Source: Piezodorus guildinii
Lineage: Eukaryota; Arthropoda; Insecta; Hemiptera; Pentatomidae
Assembly: GCA_023052935.1 (NCBI GenBank)
Contig: CM041297.1
Location: forward strand, 89,011,521-89,075,520
Direction of reading: 5' to 3'
Length of the DNA: 64,000 nucleotides
The position numbers and the translations under genes are program-made. Below, one piece after another: positions 1 through 12,654 of the stretch (position 1 is its first letter; each line of letters starts with the position of its first letter). The notes below the pieces were generated by a model. It was not told the origin of the DNA. It saw nothing but the letters and a program-made list of their open reading frames with translations, and searched no databases.

Positions 1-614
1 TTAAACTTGGCAATATAGACTTTAAAGACAATTTTTGTTTATAATAAAAAATAGGTATTGGAAAAAAAAATGTCTGCGATCCAGATATTTTACACGTTCT
101 AACAAATTATAAATAAATACATGATCTCAATTAATAAAAATAATGATTTATGATTACAAGAAATCTAAAATCACAAAACTTAAACTTTTCTTATTAATAT
201 TTTCAGCTAAAATATTGTTGTTATGAGTTTTAAAATTTTTTTATTCATTTATTTATTGATATTCATTAGCTGTAAACCTCCATAATCCTGTTCCAGTTGG
301 AGTTATGTACCACATCGTATAGTTCTAATCGTTAATAGCGAACAGGAGCCAGAATCAAACCGAGAATAGGGTACACACAAACCTATCCCATGACCCATCT
401 GATCAGCAAACAGCCATCGCCAAAGCGTCAACTCATTATAATGCACTCACAGTCAGCAACAAGTTTTGATAGATCTGGACTAGGTCTGATTGTCAGATAT
501 TCAACGTAATGAACAATAATCAATAATATGTAAAGAGCTACGCCATTTTTTATGGGAAGAAATATAGGGTGATATTTTGAGTTAAGATTTTTAAATTTTT
601 ACCAAGTTACTACC
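1..614. other. AT-rich non-coding stretch
   Basis: No coding region is supported. Between about 290 and 480 the base composition rises. On the minus strand a B-box-like GGTTTGATTCTGGC occurs near 345-360, which hints at a decayed tRNA-derived SINE, but no matching A box could be placed with confidence. Confidence 0.4.
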
Positions 615-1385
615 AAAAAAATCTGGTGCGGGCAACACACGACATTCACTTACCTCAATTTTTAAAATCAATGAAAGAATTTTCAAATACAGTTAAAGAT
701 AAAAATACGTGAAACTATTAAGGAATTAATTAAATTAAATTTCTATAAAAAACATGTGTTTCATTAAAAAATCTATTATATTATTATCTAAAATAATCAG
801 TTAGTTTTATGTTCATTTCATCACTCTCTATTAACTTTTAAAATCTTGTGAATGAGATGATATTTTTTCTAAAATCTTTAGCTTTCCAACAGTATGTCAT
901 ACATGTATATTACTGCTCTTATGTTCAAAAACGAAAAATTGCATTAAAAAAATATTTTTTCTGTTTTCTCCTTTAGTTGTGTATCGAATTTATTCAGTTT
1001 ATATATTTACCGGTTTTTCATCAGCGTTAACAAGACAATCTAGTTATTATTATTGAATCTACAAAATAAAGGTACTTTAGGGGAAGACAATTTAAAATAT
1101 CGGCATTTAAGCCCTGTCAGACCATTTTTATCCAAATAAAACCTACATGATATTAAAGCCCATTAATTTTTATAGTTGTCTTAAATATGAACTTTCAGTT
1201 TCATAGGACTTACCGTTTCCGCCCGGGAGTTACCACACAGACACACACACACAGACCTTTTTGCGGGACTTGGTTATTTGGACTCAGGGGACCCTAAAAA
1301 GTGTACTTCCGTTGAAAACTGGAATTCGAAAATTTTCACGATCGCAATAATTCCCCTTACTATATATAGTAAGTGAAAGTAAAAT
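615..1385 (+). repeat. Dispersed non-coding repeat, copy A
   Basis: First of four long copies of one family in the window (also 5631-6475, 37655-38740 and 58570-59460). Shared landmarks in order are a start near AAAATCTGGTG, a run through ATCGGCATTTAAGCCCTG, a CA-rich segment after CGCCCGGGAGTTACC, GGACTTGGTTATTTGGACTC, and a terminal block with TTTTCACGATCGCAATA. It ends in the palindrome-like CCTTACTATATATAGTAAG followed by TGAAAGT. The start carries ATTCACTTAC, roughly the inverse of the final GTAAGTGAAAGT, so a non-autonomous DNA transposon is possible. No coding potential was seen. The true boundaries are uncertain. Confidence 0.75.
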
Positions 1386-3094
1386 GTTAGACATCAATAG
1401 CCCATGTAACTTTTAAGCGGTGAAAGCTAGAACCTACGTTTTTTAAACAAAATATATCCACTTTTTCATTCCTGCCCCTCCTAAGAAGATTTTCAATACC
1501 ATAAATAAAAAAGCAGGTTTTGACCGCCTTTGGAATTTTGAAGCAGCTTTGCTTTATGTTATTTTTTTCTCTCTTTTAATGTATACTTTCTGAGCGCAAT
1601 GTAGCTGTAAAATTTCATTACAACGACGAGGATAGAAACTGTTGTTTTAATGGTTTAAAAATACGTATGCTAAACAGAATATATTAAACTGACAATCATT
1701 TATCAATGATTTATAAATTAATTTCCTTATTTAGTTAGTTTAAAGTAGTTGATATTCATTTATTCATAAGGTCAATGAGGTCAATGGATGTCAATTATGG
1801 TAAGTGGTCTTAGCAATGCTAATTATTAATGTGATTGCTGCAATAATAATTCATTATGATTAGGTTTTATGATGTCACATTAAATATTCAGGAATACCAA
1901 TGTCTTTAGATTAAGATAGTTTGTTAATACATTCCGACATTTTAGCCCTATCTGAAGGGTTGTAAGTAAGATAATTCATGTTAGATTAGGAGGTGAATTC
2001 CTTACCTATCCCTCTCCGAATGATACAACCATCGAGATTTGAAACCTTATTTAAAATTATTTCAGTTTTTACTGTAATCTAATATTGTATAAAAATAAAA
2101 AAGTCCATTCGAGTGAGCATAAGTACCAACCATGATAGTCGTAGTGAAAAATTAGAAACTATGCAGATTTAAAGTTATAGAGGAATCTTAAAGAGTTTAG
2201 ATTTCCTTTGTTATAACAATTAATATAGAAAATTGATTCACCTTTAATTTGAGTTGCAAAATACGTCTTCATGAACAGATATGGATATATTGATATGAAT
2301 CTTACAAAAAAAAAAAGATCGGTAAACTTATTTTTTTTCGTCCTTAATTTGGTTGATATTATATAAACGGACGTTTCTAACAATATGATGGTTATAAGCT
2401 TCTTTACGAGGCATACAACTACTTTAATTTGAGTAGAAATAGAAATCCGTAGGTCTAAAACTCACAGACATATTGTCAGTGCAATGGTTACATGGGTCAG
2501 AATTTTTTTTCCTAAAAATGCGTCTACCGCGGCTTCCACCCACTGTGAAAGAAAGAAAGTTAATTTTATTCTGATACTTTTACTCTCCCTTAGAATAGCA
2601 ATAGTATACAAAAATTTGTTTTGTGACAGGCAAAAACAAATAATAAAGTTATAAACAAAAAAAAATTATATGACTATTATAACATCATTGAAGTTATACT
2701 TCGTTGCTTTGTTATAAATGTATGATATACGAAAAACTAAGATAGAAAATGGAAAAAAAATGAACACCGAGTTGCTATTACAATGCTCACTAAAATCATA
2801 AAACTATAGATAAAATTAAAGAAGAAAAAAGTTTTTATGTTTGTATATGTATAGTCGATTAGAATAGCATTAGAGCAGTAATATTATTCTAGCTTGGTGT
2901 TAAAACATATTCGAAGTTTGATGGCTGAGGAAATGGAGAAAGAATTTATTATCAAATGAAATTAAAGATCATGTTTTGCGTATAGAGATAGGTTTGGAAT
3001 TATAGAACGAATTGGAGACGCAAACAAAAATGATTTAATGGAAGGAATTAGTCCGGGTGGCGGTCATTAAATGAAACAACTAAATAGTTTCAAC
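1386..3094. other. AT-rich non-coding stretch
   Basis: Only short chance reading frames and homopolymer runs are seen. No exon, RNA gene or recognisable repeat could be supported. Confidence 0.4.
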
Positions 3095-3275
3095 TATTTT
3101 ATTGTTTGCCAACGTTTCGACCACCTTTGTGGGTCATCATCAGGGCTTTGAAACACTTAACCGGCTGGCGAATGTGAATCAGTCTTAGGTCCCCTTTCTT
3201 GGCATCATCCTCCAGCTGCTCTCGGAACCCCGACGGCCACCTCCTCTTCTTGAGGATCAAACTTGAAAAATGATT
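3095..3275 (-). mobile_element. Retroelement 3' remnant with hammerhead-like hairpin
   Basis: Read on the minus strand, about 53 codons stay open (from LKKRRWPSGFREQ through VKCFKALMMTHKGG) and overlap a structured tract. That tract has CTGATGA (3137-3143 in reverse), a stem GACCCAC/GTGGTC closed by AAAG, then GAAAC (3114-3118) followed by GTTGG. This layout matches the conserved core of hammerhead ribozymes, which are known from Penelope-like elements and other retroposons. The coding piece is not assigned to a family. The element type is inference from the hairpin. Confidence 0.45.
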
Positions 3276-5001
3276 TAATGTTTGTGCAGAAATATTATGG
3301 CATCAAACTACCGATTATCATATGGTAATTATGACAATGAAAAACCATATGAAGAGATTAGGTTATTATTTTGTTATAATTGTTTGATGTTGTGTAATCT
3401 GCTATTAATCGTGTAATTAAACCTCATTCAGGTAAACAAAAAAATAATGTTTCATATTCATACAAGTTCAGGATAGGAAAATTTTGTTAGCCGTATGAAT
3501 AATCTTTTATATTTATTAATGATGCCTATGTTTACCAACATTGAAATAACCATCAATAGGTTGCTAACTGGGCGCGCACGTGGCAGCTGTTAAGTGTATA
3601 AGAAGGAAACAGGATAATTTTCTTTTCATGAGCTTTTATGCCGAGAGTGTAGGAAGGGGCTTGTAACGATGTACCACCGAATGGATTAGAATTGGATTGG
3701 CAATGATCTCATTATGGTTTATTTTTTCAACAAAAAAAAAATATAAATTTTATACTAATACATTTCTGAATTTTGTAATTTTTTATGGTAAAAACTAATT
3801 TTTTCTTATCTAGATAGATATTTTTATCATTTTTATCATGAATGGTTTTCTGCTTTAATGTTATTTACTAAATTACGATAGACCATTGAAGTGGTCCTCG
3901 TGTTTGCTGGAGAAGCGTTAGTGCGTTTTCTATCCGTTTTATGAACCTTAGAACACGATTACGAGATGGGGTAGGTAACGTAAGATAAGTTGAATAAGCA
4001 ATGTTACTTATACCTTTATAACATAAATAGAACTATTAGAATGATGTTATTATTGATTAAAACACATATCATAAATTTCTAAACTCAATTTCTAAACGGG
4101 GCATATTTTATTTTACTGATATATCTTTTACTCGACATAATTTGGTACTATTCATATGGACAAGCACGCAGCATTCATAGGAAATCAAAAACCCAACATT
4201 TCGAAATCCGAGCTCTTCAGTATCAATTGTATTACTATTACAAAAAGTCATATAATTTTTAAAAAGTAACATATTTTTATTATTTTACACAAAAAACGTC
4301 ATAGGTATTTCGATCATACTAGTGCATTACGCTCAGACGGAAATATATAGAATATATCTCATTTTTTATGATTTTATTTTTGACATAAAAAATAAGACAA
4401 AAATAAAATTGAAGTGCACCTTCATATTCAGGTAATGCAATCGAAGTTCAATTTCTTTTTTATGGTCTAGTCAGCATCGAGACCATAAATAAATAACTGA
4501 AAATTAAAGCATTCTTCAGCCACATTTTTAAACTATATTTTTCATTCGATCAGCATAAATAATGCTCACTATTAGTAGGTATATTTCAATTTACACTTAT
4601 ACCTCTGAAATATTAAAAAAATAATATATTTTTTAAAGAGCTATTCCAACATGCTGATATAGAGCTGATACTTCAGAAATTGTTTAAAACTGATGATCTG
4701 GGTTTTATGGATTTTGAAACTTGTATTGTCAAATATGATAAGAAGAAATATGTTACTATGTAAAGTAATATTATAGCTTATGAAAGCTACATTATCCTAA
4801 AATGATTTTCGTAAAGGGAGTTCTGAAGTCTTATAACTTGAAAGACTATAAGCCGTAAATGTGAGTTCATAAAAATTATATGAAGACGTTAACCTCATCA
4901 TAAACATGTTTCATTACTTTTTGATGGCTGGCATTAGGAGTTAGTATCATTATTGTTCATGGTTAATCTTCCTTAGCTGCTAAATAAAATGCAAGAAGGA
5001 A

Positions 5002-5002
<1 letters not shown>
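3276..5002. other. AT-rich non-coding stretch
   Basis: No gene is seen. A weak CTGAAGA...GAAAT motif on the minus strand at 4200-4220 resembles the hammerhead-like motifs elsewhere in the window. The remainder is AT-rich without recognisable structure. Confidence 0.35.
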
Positions 5003-5067
<65 letters not shown>

Positions 5068-5075
5068 ATATATAT
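5003..5075. repeat. (TA)n microsatellite
   Basis: About 70 bases of alternating A and T, with one register interruption near 5057. Other (TA)n tracts of the same kind lie at 8484-8531, 13384-13419, 20366-20402, 35504-35543 and 35977-36038. Confidence 0.95.
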
Positions 5076-5630
5076 GTATGTATATTTCTCTTATGAAAAT
5101 AATTTTATTTTAACTGATCTAAAACATTATATCAGTTTAAAAAAAAAAAAAAATGTTTTAGTGATGCAAATATATCGCTAATCCTTTCCATAATGTTTCT
5201 CTTGAAAATCCCTAAGCACGTATGCTATAAATATAGCTATGGATGTTAGATCAGTTACGATTTATTTAGAATTTAAATAGAAATCAGAGGAATAAATAAA
5301 TATTATAATAAGTCTCTAAATAATTTCATATTTTTTTTCTTTTTTAAAATAGCGTTTCTTTATTAACCAAAAAGCATAAGAGCCAACAGAAGATATCTAA
5401 GAATGGAGGGGAAGACAAGAAGAGACCGAGTTAGAAACGTGACAAACGGTCAAACGTTTGACTTCGGTCTGCTTTGGATATTATTGCAGTTAAAGCCAAA
5501 GAAAAAAAGAAACAAAAGATTTTTTTTAATTTTATTTCAAGCTGTATAAATAAGCTCAGGAAAACGAGAAGAAATTAATTACACAAATACCCATGTTTTT
5601 ACATTTACTTGCATATATATGGATTATGTA
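5076..5630. other. AT-rich non-coding stretch
   Basis: Nothing recognisable. A slightly GC-richer patch at 5400-5475 has no open frame worth reporting. Confidence 0.35.
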
Positions 5631-6475
5631 GTAAGTGAAAGTATTGCGATCCTGAACATTTTCGAATTCCAATTCCAGTTTTCAACAGAAATACACGTTT
5701 CAGGATCCACTGAGCCCAAATGACCAAGTCCTGCAAAAAGGTCTGTGTGTATGTGATAAGCCCAGCACGGAAACGAAAAGTTCTATGAAACTGAAATTTC
5801 ATATTTAAGACAACAAAAAAAATACGCCCGAGATGTTACAGAAACTTATTTACTAAAATCAGCTAACCAGAAGAGCCACTTTATACCATGCATTTTGCAC
5901 CTATTTACGATGTTCTCGAAAACGGCTCTAACGATTTTAATTAAACTCTATATCGATGTAAAATTGGACTGGCTTTAATAACATGTAAGTTTCATTCTGA
6001 TTAAAATAGTCTTACAGGGCTTAAATGCCGATATTTCAAAATTTCTTCCTCTAAAGTACATTTAATTTTATAGTTTTTATGAAATTGACCATATCATCTG
6101 ATTAGTAAATCTAAAAACAGATAAATATATAAGTTGAACGAATTCCATAATCAACTATAGGAAATAACTGCAAAAATATTTTTTAATGCAATTTTTCGTT
6201 TTTGAACATAAAAACAGTAATATTGATGTATAATATGCCGTTGGAAAGCTAAAGATTAGAGAAAAAATATTATCTTATACGCAAGCTTGTAAAATTTAAT
6301 AAAGAGTGATGAAAAGCCGATAAAACTAACTGATTATTTTAGATAATTATATAAAAGACTTTTCAATAAAACACTTGTTTCTATAGAAATTCAATTTAAT
6401 TAATTTTTAGTTTCACTCATTTTTATCTCTAGCTGTATTTGAAAATTCTTTAGTCGATGTGTTTTTCCCACACCA
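5631..6475 (-). repeat. Dispersed non-coding repeat, copy B
   Basis: Reverse-orientation copy of the family seen at 615-1385. It opens with GTAAGTGAAAGTATTGCGATC, then carries the inverse of GGACTTGGT, the CA-rich segment, and the inverse of GGGCTTAAATGCCGAT near 6010. It ends near CCCACACCAAATTA, the counterpart of the start of copy A. It is diverged by many substitutions and small indels, consistent with an old insertion. No coding potential. Confidence 0.7.
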
Positions 6476-6971
6476 AATTATTTCTAATTAAAAAGTATTA
6501 TTCTTGTATATAATCTTCATATTGAAAATAAAGAACTAAAAACATAGAAATAAATTAAATAAAAATTACTTTAGTGAACCGAGAAGATGTGATTTTCGTA
6601 AACAATGTAGCTAATCTATTCTTATTTTTCTCAACCGTAAAGGAAGAAGCAGAAGTGAAAAAAAAAATGTCCGTGTTGCTAATTTATTTTGGTATTAATC
6701 ATAGATAGGAGAATTCCTTCATTTCATCACCTCCACCTCTTACACCTTCTTTTTTTATAAAGAATGCTAACTATAAAAGTGTTTTTTCTCTACTGAGAAT
6801 TTTCAGATCTCATTTATTAGAATACTATTAAAGAAATCATTTATGATTTAGAAAAATTATTTTTGAATTTTTTCTTTGAATTATGTACCGCAAATAATTT
6901 TTCTTTACTATAATTAAGTCATTACGTCCTCCATTTTTTAGTATCAATAGTATAAAAAAATGTTTAATGGT
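6476..6971. other. AT-rich stretch, possible 3' UTR
   Basis: No repeat or gene body is recognised. On the minus strand an AATAAA (plus-strand TTTATT at 6813-6818) lies about 155 bases past the stop of the candidate exon 6972-7166 and could be its polyadenylation signal. Confidence 0.35.
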
Positions 6972-7166
6972 TTAAACTCGCAACCCTTCTGAATTCTTAT
7001 GTAAGGTTTCTCTATCTCGATTTGGATTGTGTTTAAACACACCAGAGTTAAACGATTGATGTATCGCTTCCGATTCGTCTTCGGGTCTCCAACGGATTTT
7101 TCCCTTCCCCAGTTGTATACGAAGTTGAAAAAAACTGTTTTGCCAATATTTCAAGCCATTCTTCCT
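6972..7166 (-). CDS. Candidate terminal exon, unknown protein
   Basis: A 64-codon frame plus TAA stop, preceded on the minus strand by a convincing splice acceptor (TTTTAGTTCTAAACATTGCAG just above 7166). The product starts RKNGLKYWQNSFF, continues LGKGKIRWRPEDESE and ends NSEGLRV. It is charged and hydrophilic, with no recognised domain. The reading frame begins in phase 0, which fits the phase-0 donor of the candidate exon 13981-14196 across a 6.8-kb intron. An AATAAA lies about 155 bases downstream. An alternative frame is open for about 38 codons, so the frame choice rests on the longer open stretch and on phase agreement. The family is not recognised. Confidence 0.4.
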   Translation of the reverse strand, partial: RKNGLKYWQNSFFQLRIQLGKGKIRWRPEDESEAIHQSFNSGVFKHNPNRDRETLHKNSEGLRV

Positions 7167-7254
7167 CTGCAATGTTTAGAACTAAAATAACTTATAGAAT
7201 CTTATCTTCAGTCTTGAATCTTGGAATAGAGGTTCTGCAGTTCATTTTCGAAAA

Positions 7255-7690
7255 GTTTTCTTTTCACCTGTTTTTAGGCAGTAGATCTCGAGACCACCTT
7301 CTTTTCAGTCACCTCAGTGGGTTATCAGAAATATCTAAGGAATATAGAATATGGACAAATGGGTTTGTGTTGGCAGGGAGTTTGGAATGAATAGAGGCAT
7401 ATCTTTTACGGGCTTAGTCTGATACAAATGAGAAGTTGAGGTGATTATAGATGAGTTGATTTGTGACCAAATAAGGGGAATTCAGGCTTTTCAATTGTAA
7501 GAATCAGATGCCGAAGGATTAGATGGTTTAGTAGAACCCCATAGCTCGGTTCCATATGTTAAAATAGGTCTGATAATAGGAACGTAAATGACTTTTTTGT
7601 AATAGACTGGAAGTCTTAAACGTTTGTCAAGTAAGTGTTGTAGTAATCGGTATCTTCGAGCAGTTCCTTGTCGTTACAGTCTTTTGTGAT
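7255..7690 (-). pseudogene. Jockey-type reverse transcriptase C-terminal relic
   Basis: On the minus strand the translated fragments LLDKRLRLPVYYKK, VPIIRPILTYGTELWG and STKPSN are recognisable. They match the C-terminal part of Jockey-clade reverse transcriptases and correspond to the same region of the intact element at 43397-46080. Frameshifts and stops break the rest. The copy is 5' truncated and old. It belongs with the relics at 22755-23150, 59830-60298 and 61735-62690, which share the same C-terminus. Confidence 0.7.
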
Positions 7691-8477
7691 TCAACCACAT
7701 TTGCAAAATTTAATATTCTGACAGGTGTCAACCAGTTATTTAACTTATTCGTTGTACTTCTTGTTTTTTTTTCTCTATCGATACCTTTATTTTTGGAGTT
7801 AGTCATTAAAATTCATGATTATTAAGTTTCAAAGTAAATATTTATTAATTTTTTTTAAGTTACGGTTTTCTGATTCTAAAATGATCGATCATAGTTTTAT
7901 AAATAGGCGAAAGTATGCTTCCTTATCTATTCAGCTGGTAGAGAATAGTAGTATATATATATGGCTAGAAAACTGTGCTTAATTGTTATTATTTATTCAT
8001 TGGAGTAATTTAAAAGTTTATATTACATTTAAAACACGGTCTTAGGATTATTTGCCATGCCTATATGGTCTGTCCTGCTGAACATAACCACTTACCAACC
8101 TCTAGTTATCAAGCCAACAAAGGTTCACAGCTCAGTGACTTGAAACGATGTGTGATCTATACTGACTCCAATAATCTCTGTTCTCTGGTTCATTGGTTGC
8201 ACAGGCATCAGTCTGGTTAGCTCAGCCAGGTCTGTCAAGAACGCCTCCAGCCTCCTTGAATGCTACCATTAATAGTTAAGTTGTATAATTATCAATCTGT
8301 TTACAATATACTAGTTTACAATGTATTAATACTAACAAATAAAATGAGTCATACTTGATTTTTTGTTGTTGTTTTTTAGGGAAACGAATAGAGCTGTATA
8401 TCTGTCTAAATATAATTCTGTCTATCTGTTGATACAGATCTTAAAATGATATTTTATATTTATAATATAATTTATTA

Positions 8478-8534
<57 letters not shown>

Positions 8535-8913
8535 TAAAACCCAGTATTAGAAAATATTACCAGTATTAGCTATACTTAAAGCTATCTTTAAAGAAGTACT
8601 TAACTTTGTTTAAAAACCTACTGAACTAGTATGATTTCACAAACAACTGTTGTCCATATTGTTTGACCTATAAAACGAACTTTAAAGATAGATATTTGTT
8701 CTAATATTGTATTAAAAATTGAATGTTAGAACTTTAGAAAGTTTTGTTGTTTTTAATTCCGTTATCGATCTATTCAGTTTGGATTTGTGTTTGGTGGTAA
8801 TAAGTACAGTTTAATAATTGTTTGTGACATAACCTTTATTAAACCTAGTCATGAAAAGTCTCTATGGAGGTTTGTAAAAGGGGTTCTCAATGGTCATTCG
8901 CAATTTTTTTTCT
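7691..8913. other. AT-rich non-coding stretch with (TA)n
   Basis: It holds a (TA)n microsatellite at 8484-8531 and a moderately GC-richer patch at 8040-8270 without a clear open frame. Nothing else could be identified. Confidence 0.4.
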
Positions 8914-8924
8914 AATAATTTACT

Positions 8925-9322
8925 CTATGGCGCCCTCACTTAGCTTCCGCTGGCTCTCACCAGTGATGCGGCTGAGAGGGAGGCGCTGGGATCCTTTGGA
9001 CTCAGCTTGTACTTCCACAAGTGGAGGGACAAGCCCCGTTCGGTGTTCCCTAGCTGATTGTAAATATTGTAAATACGTATGAATGTGACATGTTTTGTTT
9101 TTTGTTTATTTATTTATTAACTTATTTATTTGTATTTATTTAATCTACAAATTTTGTTATTGTATACGTTTATTTAGTTTGGTTTCATTTTATGTAATTT
9201 GACATTTCTTTTGTTTATATTGTAAATATTGTATGAATGGGATCCTTTAGCAATATTATTATTGTCCAGTGTGACAAACTGTAATACATACAAATAAATA
9301 ACAAAAAAAAATAAAATAAAAA
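8925..9322 (+). mobile_element. 5'-truncated non-LTR retrotransposon 3' end, with TSD
   Basis: A 398-bp fragment ends in an A-rich tail and is flanked by an exact 11-bp target-site duplication AATAATTTACT (8914-8924 and 9323-9333). The 5' part is GC-rich (open in one frame, SFRWLSPVMRLRGRRWDPL). The 3' part (GTATGAATG, TATTATTATTGTC, ACAAACTGTAATA) is homologous to the fragment at 14789-14941 and, more distantly, to the 3' UTR of the intact Jockey element ending at 46364. TSD, truncation and tail together are diagnostic of target-primed reverse transcription. Confidence 0.85.
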
Positions 9323-9333
9323 AATAATTTACT

Positions 9334-9884
9334 AAGTCGATAGCTAACTAATATAATTTAAAAACTTTGGGAAAATGTTTATAGAGGATGAAGTTGTAAA
9401 CTTTAGAAATTTCTTCTTAGAAGAAGAGGAGACGCTAATTTATTCCTTAAAGACGACTTTCTTTACATTTTCTCGTTTTTCAAGTATAGCACTTTTTTGA
9501 ACAGCTAGAGTGTTAACTTGAATTAAGATACAATTTTCAGTTTTAACAAATCGTCAAACATTAGCAATCGAATTTATTTTTTCCATATAATTATTGTGTA
9601 TGAAAGATAGGAATAAGTATAGTAGTAAAAAAAAAAAAAAAAAAAAAAATACGAAAATTAAGTTAACTTATACGCTAATGGATTTTCGAAAACTCATATC
9701 TCTATAACGTTTCGTCTCTCTCAAGACTTCCTCAGGACTTGTTTTTTATTTAGAAATTTAGCAGGAATAATGTTCTTTTTATAATGAACCATTTTATATA
9801 CAAATTCAAGAAAATGTTTATCGATCTTTTAAGGGAGAAAGAGAGGTTGGAATAAGAAAGGAGTCCTTCAAGAGGGATAATATA
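9334..9884. other. AT-rich stretch with hammerhead-like motif
   Basis: No gene. A poly-A run lies at 9628-9648. On the minus strand, 9700-9735 contains CTGAGGA, a GTCT/AGAC stem and GAAACGTT, resembling the hammerhead-like core at 3105-3143. Confidence 0.4.
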
Positions 9885-9925
9885 AATTTTCACGATCGCA
9901 ATACTTTCCCATACTATATACTATT
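9885..9925 (+). repeat. Terminal fragment of dispersed repeat
   Basis: AAATTTTCACGATCGCAATA followed by CTTTCCCATACTATATACTA is the 3'-terminal block of the family at 615-1385. It occurs here alone, directly before a reverse-transcriptase relic. Confidence 0.6.
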
Positions 9926-9964
9926 TATATATAGTTATAACTTATTATATTTAACTGCTTCATA

Positions 9965-10335
9965 AGATTTGTCTTCGGTACCTCTTGACGGTCGCATGTA
10001 TGACGAGTCAAATTGGCTATTTCCCTCTATTCGAAGGCAATATTTCCTTGGTTCCTTTCTCTATCAAGTCATCCGCTCCCATCGCCCCTCTAACTATAGT
10101 CTCCTGCAATCCATACTCAGGAAACCAGATCCCGTCCTTCTGACCTATATACGCCTTCCCATCGAACCAAAAAATATGAATTTTCCTTTTTAGAAAGGTC
10201 CACTTTTTTCTGGAATAATCTCCCATCAAACATCCGTCATGCTCCTTCCCAATCTTTATTCAAATCGCTCCTTTTTAAACACCTTCTTGCTTCCCAACCA
10301 GATGCCAACTACTTTCAGTATAAAGATTAGAGCGA
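9965..10335 (+). pseudogene. CR1-like reverse transcriptase C-terminal relic
   Basis: The first part reads FPSIRRQYFLGSFLYQV and SNYSLLQSIL. After a frameshift near 10185 it reads RSTFFWNNLPSNIRHAP and SLFKSLLFKHLL, ending at a stop near 10330. The W-N-x-L-P-x-x-I-R plus SLFKSLL pattern is typical of the very C-terminus of CR1/L2-like non-LTR reverse transcriptases. The copy is 5' truncated and frameshifted. The same C-terminal pattern reappears at 54000-54660 on the minus strand. Confidence 0.7.
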
Positions 10336-11505
10336 TGTGAGAAATGTCCACACTTTATGACATAAATGTATGTTTTCAAAATTAAACATAACCACATGTT
10401 TTTAAAGAATGCTGATTACACAATAATAAAATTACATTATATATTGAAAATTAAATAAAAGCCCATAAAAATCAATCAACAAAATAAAGACCTCTCGTAA
10501 AATGAATTATAATATTAATTTTCAAAACTATGACCGTTGTTGATTCTTATCAGCTCAGCTAAGAAATTACAGCTATTTCAAAATGGGGAGGTCAAAAGAA
10601 TACGCAGAAGTAGTTCACTCTGAAATGAAAAAGCTCTCCATGCCTATAAAATTTTGAACATCCCAACTGTACTGGTCAAGTTTATTTGAAACTACAAAAC
10701 AAATTGCCCATCCGCTAGTTTCTAGCTTAATAGTTCCAATAGCCTCAAAACGGTGGCAAAATGCTGTTGCGTCAGATTAAGTTATAATAGAATAAGATAG
10801 GCTAAAGAGGTAATTCTAAGGACACCAAACAAATGTATGCAGGTTACAGAAAAAGAAATAAGTCAATAATGAAAACGAAAAATTAAGAATTGTGCATTAA
10901 GGGGATTAGAAAACAATAAATAAAAAATAAAATTTTGTTTGCCCTGTTTTCCGTAAAAACTGTTCCACTTCACGTAATCTCACAATATTAATTGTTTCTG
11001 ATAGCAAAATGCTTAAAATTCGACATAATAAAAAAATTCTTGCTGTTAGTAGTTAAAAATACTAACCAAGAACTAAGAAACGTTTTTAGTTGTTTTTTTT
11101 TCTTTATTATTATTAACCGTATGATATAAATAATTAGACAAAAAACAAAAAATATTCGATTGGATCAAATTTATTACCATAATTATTAGCTATATATATA
11201 TAGCTATTATTTAGGATTAGCTACAATATCGGAAACTATTGGAAAATATTGAGCAACGAGTGGGGATGATAAAAGGAGGTGCAGTTTGTCTTACCACCTC
11301 CTTTCATCGAACCGCCTGTCCTGGCAATAACCCGATACTGCTTATTACAGAAGCTTGTTAACTAACTCTATTGTAGGTTGTCAAGTATCTTCGCTGCAAA
11401 ATTAGAACTTCGCAGCATGTTATATTTTTGATATTACATCACTAATTGATATACAGAGTATATATAATGTATAATAAAAAAAAAAATTAATTATAATCCT
11501 TTGGT
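10336..11505. other. AT-rich non-coding stretch
   Basis: No gene or named repeat was found. A slightly GC-richer patch at 11260-11350 has no open frame of note. Confidence 0.35.
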
Positions 11506-11604
11506 TTTATGGCCAGACACATCGGATCTTAATTGTACATATCAATTGTTCTTAAGGGACCCTGTCCCAGAATAATAAAAATTTTCTATTCTATTCTATT
11601 CTAT
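11506..11604 (+). mobile_element. Non-LTR 3' UTR with (ATTCT)n tail
   Basis: It contains GGCCAGACACATCGG and AAGGGACCCTGTCCCAGAA, followed by a tail of ATTCT repeats (11580-11604). The same 3' UTR is seen reversed at 37441-37555, where the tail is instead built of TAGA units, and diverged at 35200-35290 and 54000-54050. These are read as 3' ends of one non-LTR family whose copies carry different short tandem tails. Confidence 0.7.
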
Positions 11605-12132
11605 AATGCTATATAAAATATGCAGTGCGTGTAGATTGTATGATACCTTTAACACTGGCCTTATACTAAAAAGAAAAAATAGATGTATTATATCCAATTT
11701 TTACCGTTTTTTGGCCGTTTTAAAATATCTTTCGTGCTCTAATTGTTAATCTTAAGTAAAAAAGATTATTAAAAGTTATTATCCAATCATTTATTATTTT
11801 CTTATATTAAGGTGTCACGTAAGTTTTTTTCTCAATGAATATTTTGCAAATAACTTTCAATAACCGGCTTAATTGTCGTCTATTGATTTAGCATTAAAAA
11901 AAAAAATAAAACTTATGAAAACCTAGTTATATGTACATCAAAATTATCGTAAGTCGCCATTTACATCTTATCTTATAGCTTTAGACTTTATTTATTTATT
12001 ATATTTACTATTGTAGGCCATTAACTAAAATTTTAAGTTATCTATAGAGGATTGTATAATTTTGGGATAACAATGAACGGCTGCAACAAGTCCAGTTTTG
12101 ATGATAATTTTGTAGTAGTGTCTTGTGACGTT
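11605..12132. other. AT-rich non-coding stretch
   Basis: Nothing recognisable beyond A/T homopolymers. Confidence 0.35.
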
Positions 12133-12425
12133 AGTTTTTGTTGTTTGTTTATTTATTTAACGTCCCTTTATGCTGCTGTGGCTAATAGGACGATGCAACA
12201 GTGGGAGTCCTAAATTTTTGTCTATCCAGGTTTAATTAGTATAGGGATCTTTAACGAGTACCTGACATCACACAGGCTCGGGACCACCTTTTAGCGTCTC
12301 CTCTGAAAGACCGCATAACTAAAGATTTTTCACTCCAATTAAAATCATCCTAGGGCCACCTTTGAGTTTGAACCCGGAACCTTTGGCATAGGAGGCTGTT
12401 ATGCTAGCCACCCTGCTACAGGCAA
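12133..12425 (-). mobile_element. tRNA-derived SINE, family 2
   Basis: On the minus strand the 5' head looks like a decayed tRNA: an A-box-like GGTGGCTAGCATAACAG (reverse of about 12399-12415) and a B box GGGTTCAAACTC (reverse of 12364-12375). A body follows with CTCGTTAAAGATCCC. It ends in a (TAAA)n-like tail near 12133-12155. A second copy is at 61245-61495 and a body fragment lies at 18119-18180. RNA polymerase III promoter boxes plus dispersal define a SINE. Confidence 0.7.
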
Positions 12426-12654
12426 CTTTCTGTGACGTTAGTGTCAAAGTTCTTAAAATTTGACTCAATCGTTGCATAAAAGGTGGACCAACGATTTTTA
12501 ATACCGGATTTTATCATCATTTATATTGAATTTTATATAAAGTTTTATTTTAATTATTTTCACAACTCTATAATCAAATAATAAGTCAACTCATTGTAAA
12601 TTATGGGCTTAATGCAAACATGTAAAAAGAAATTATCTAGTGGTAGCTCTGTTC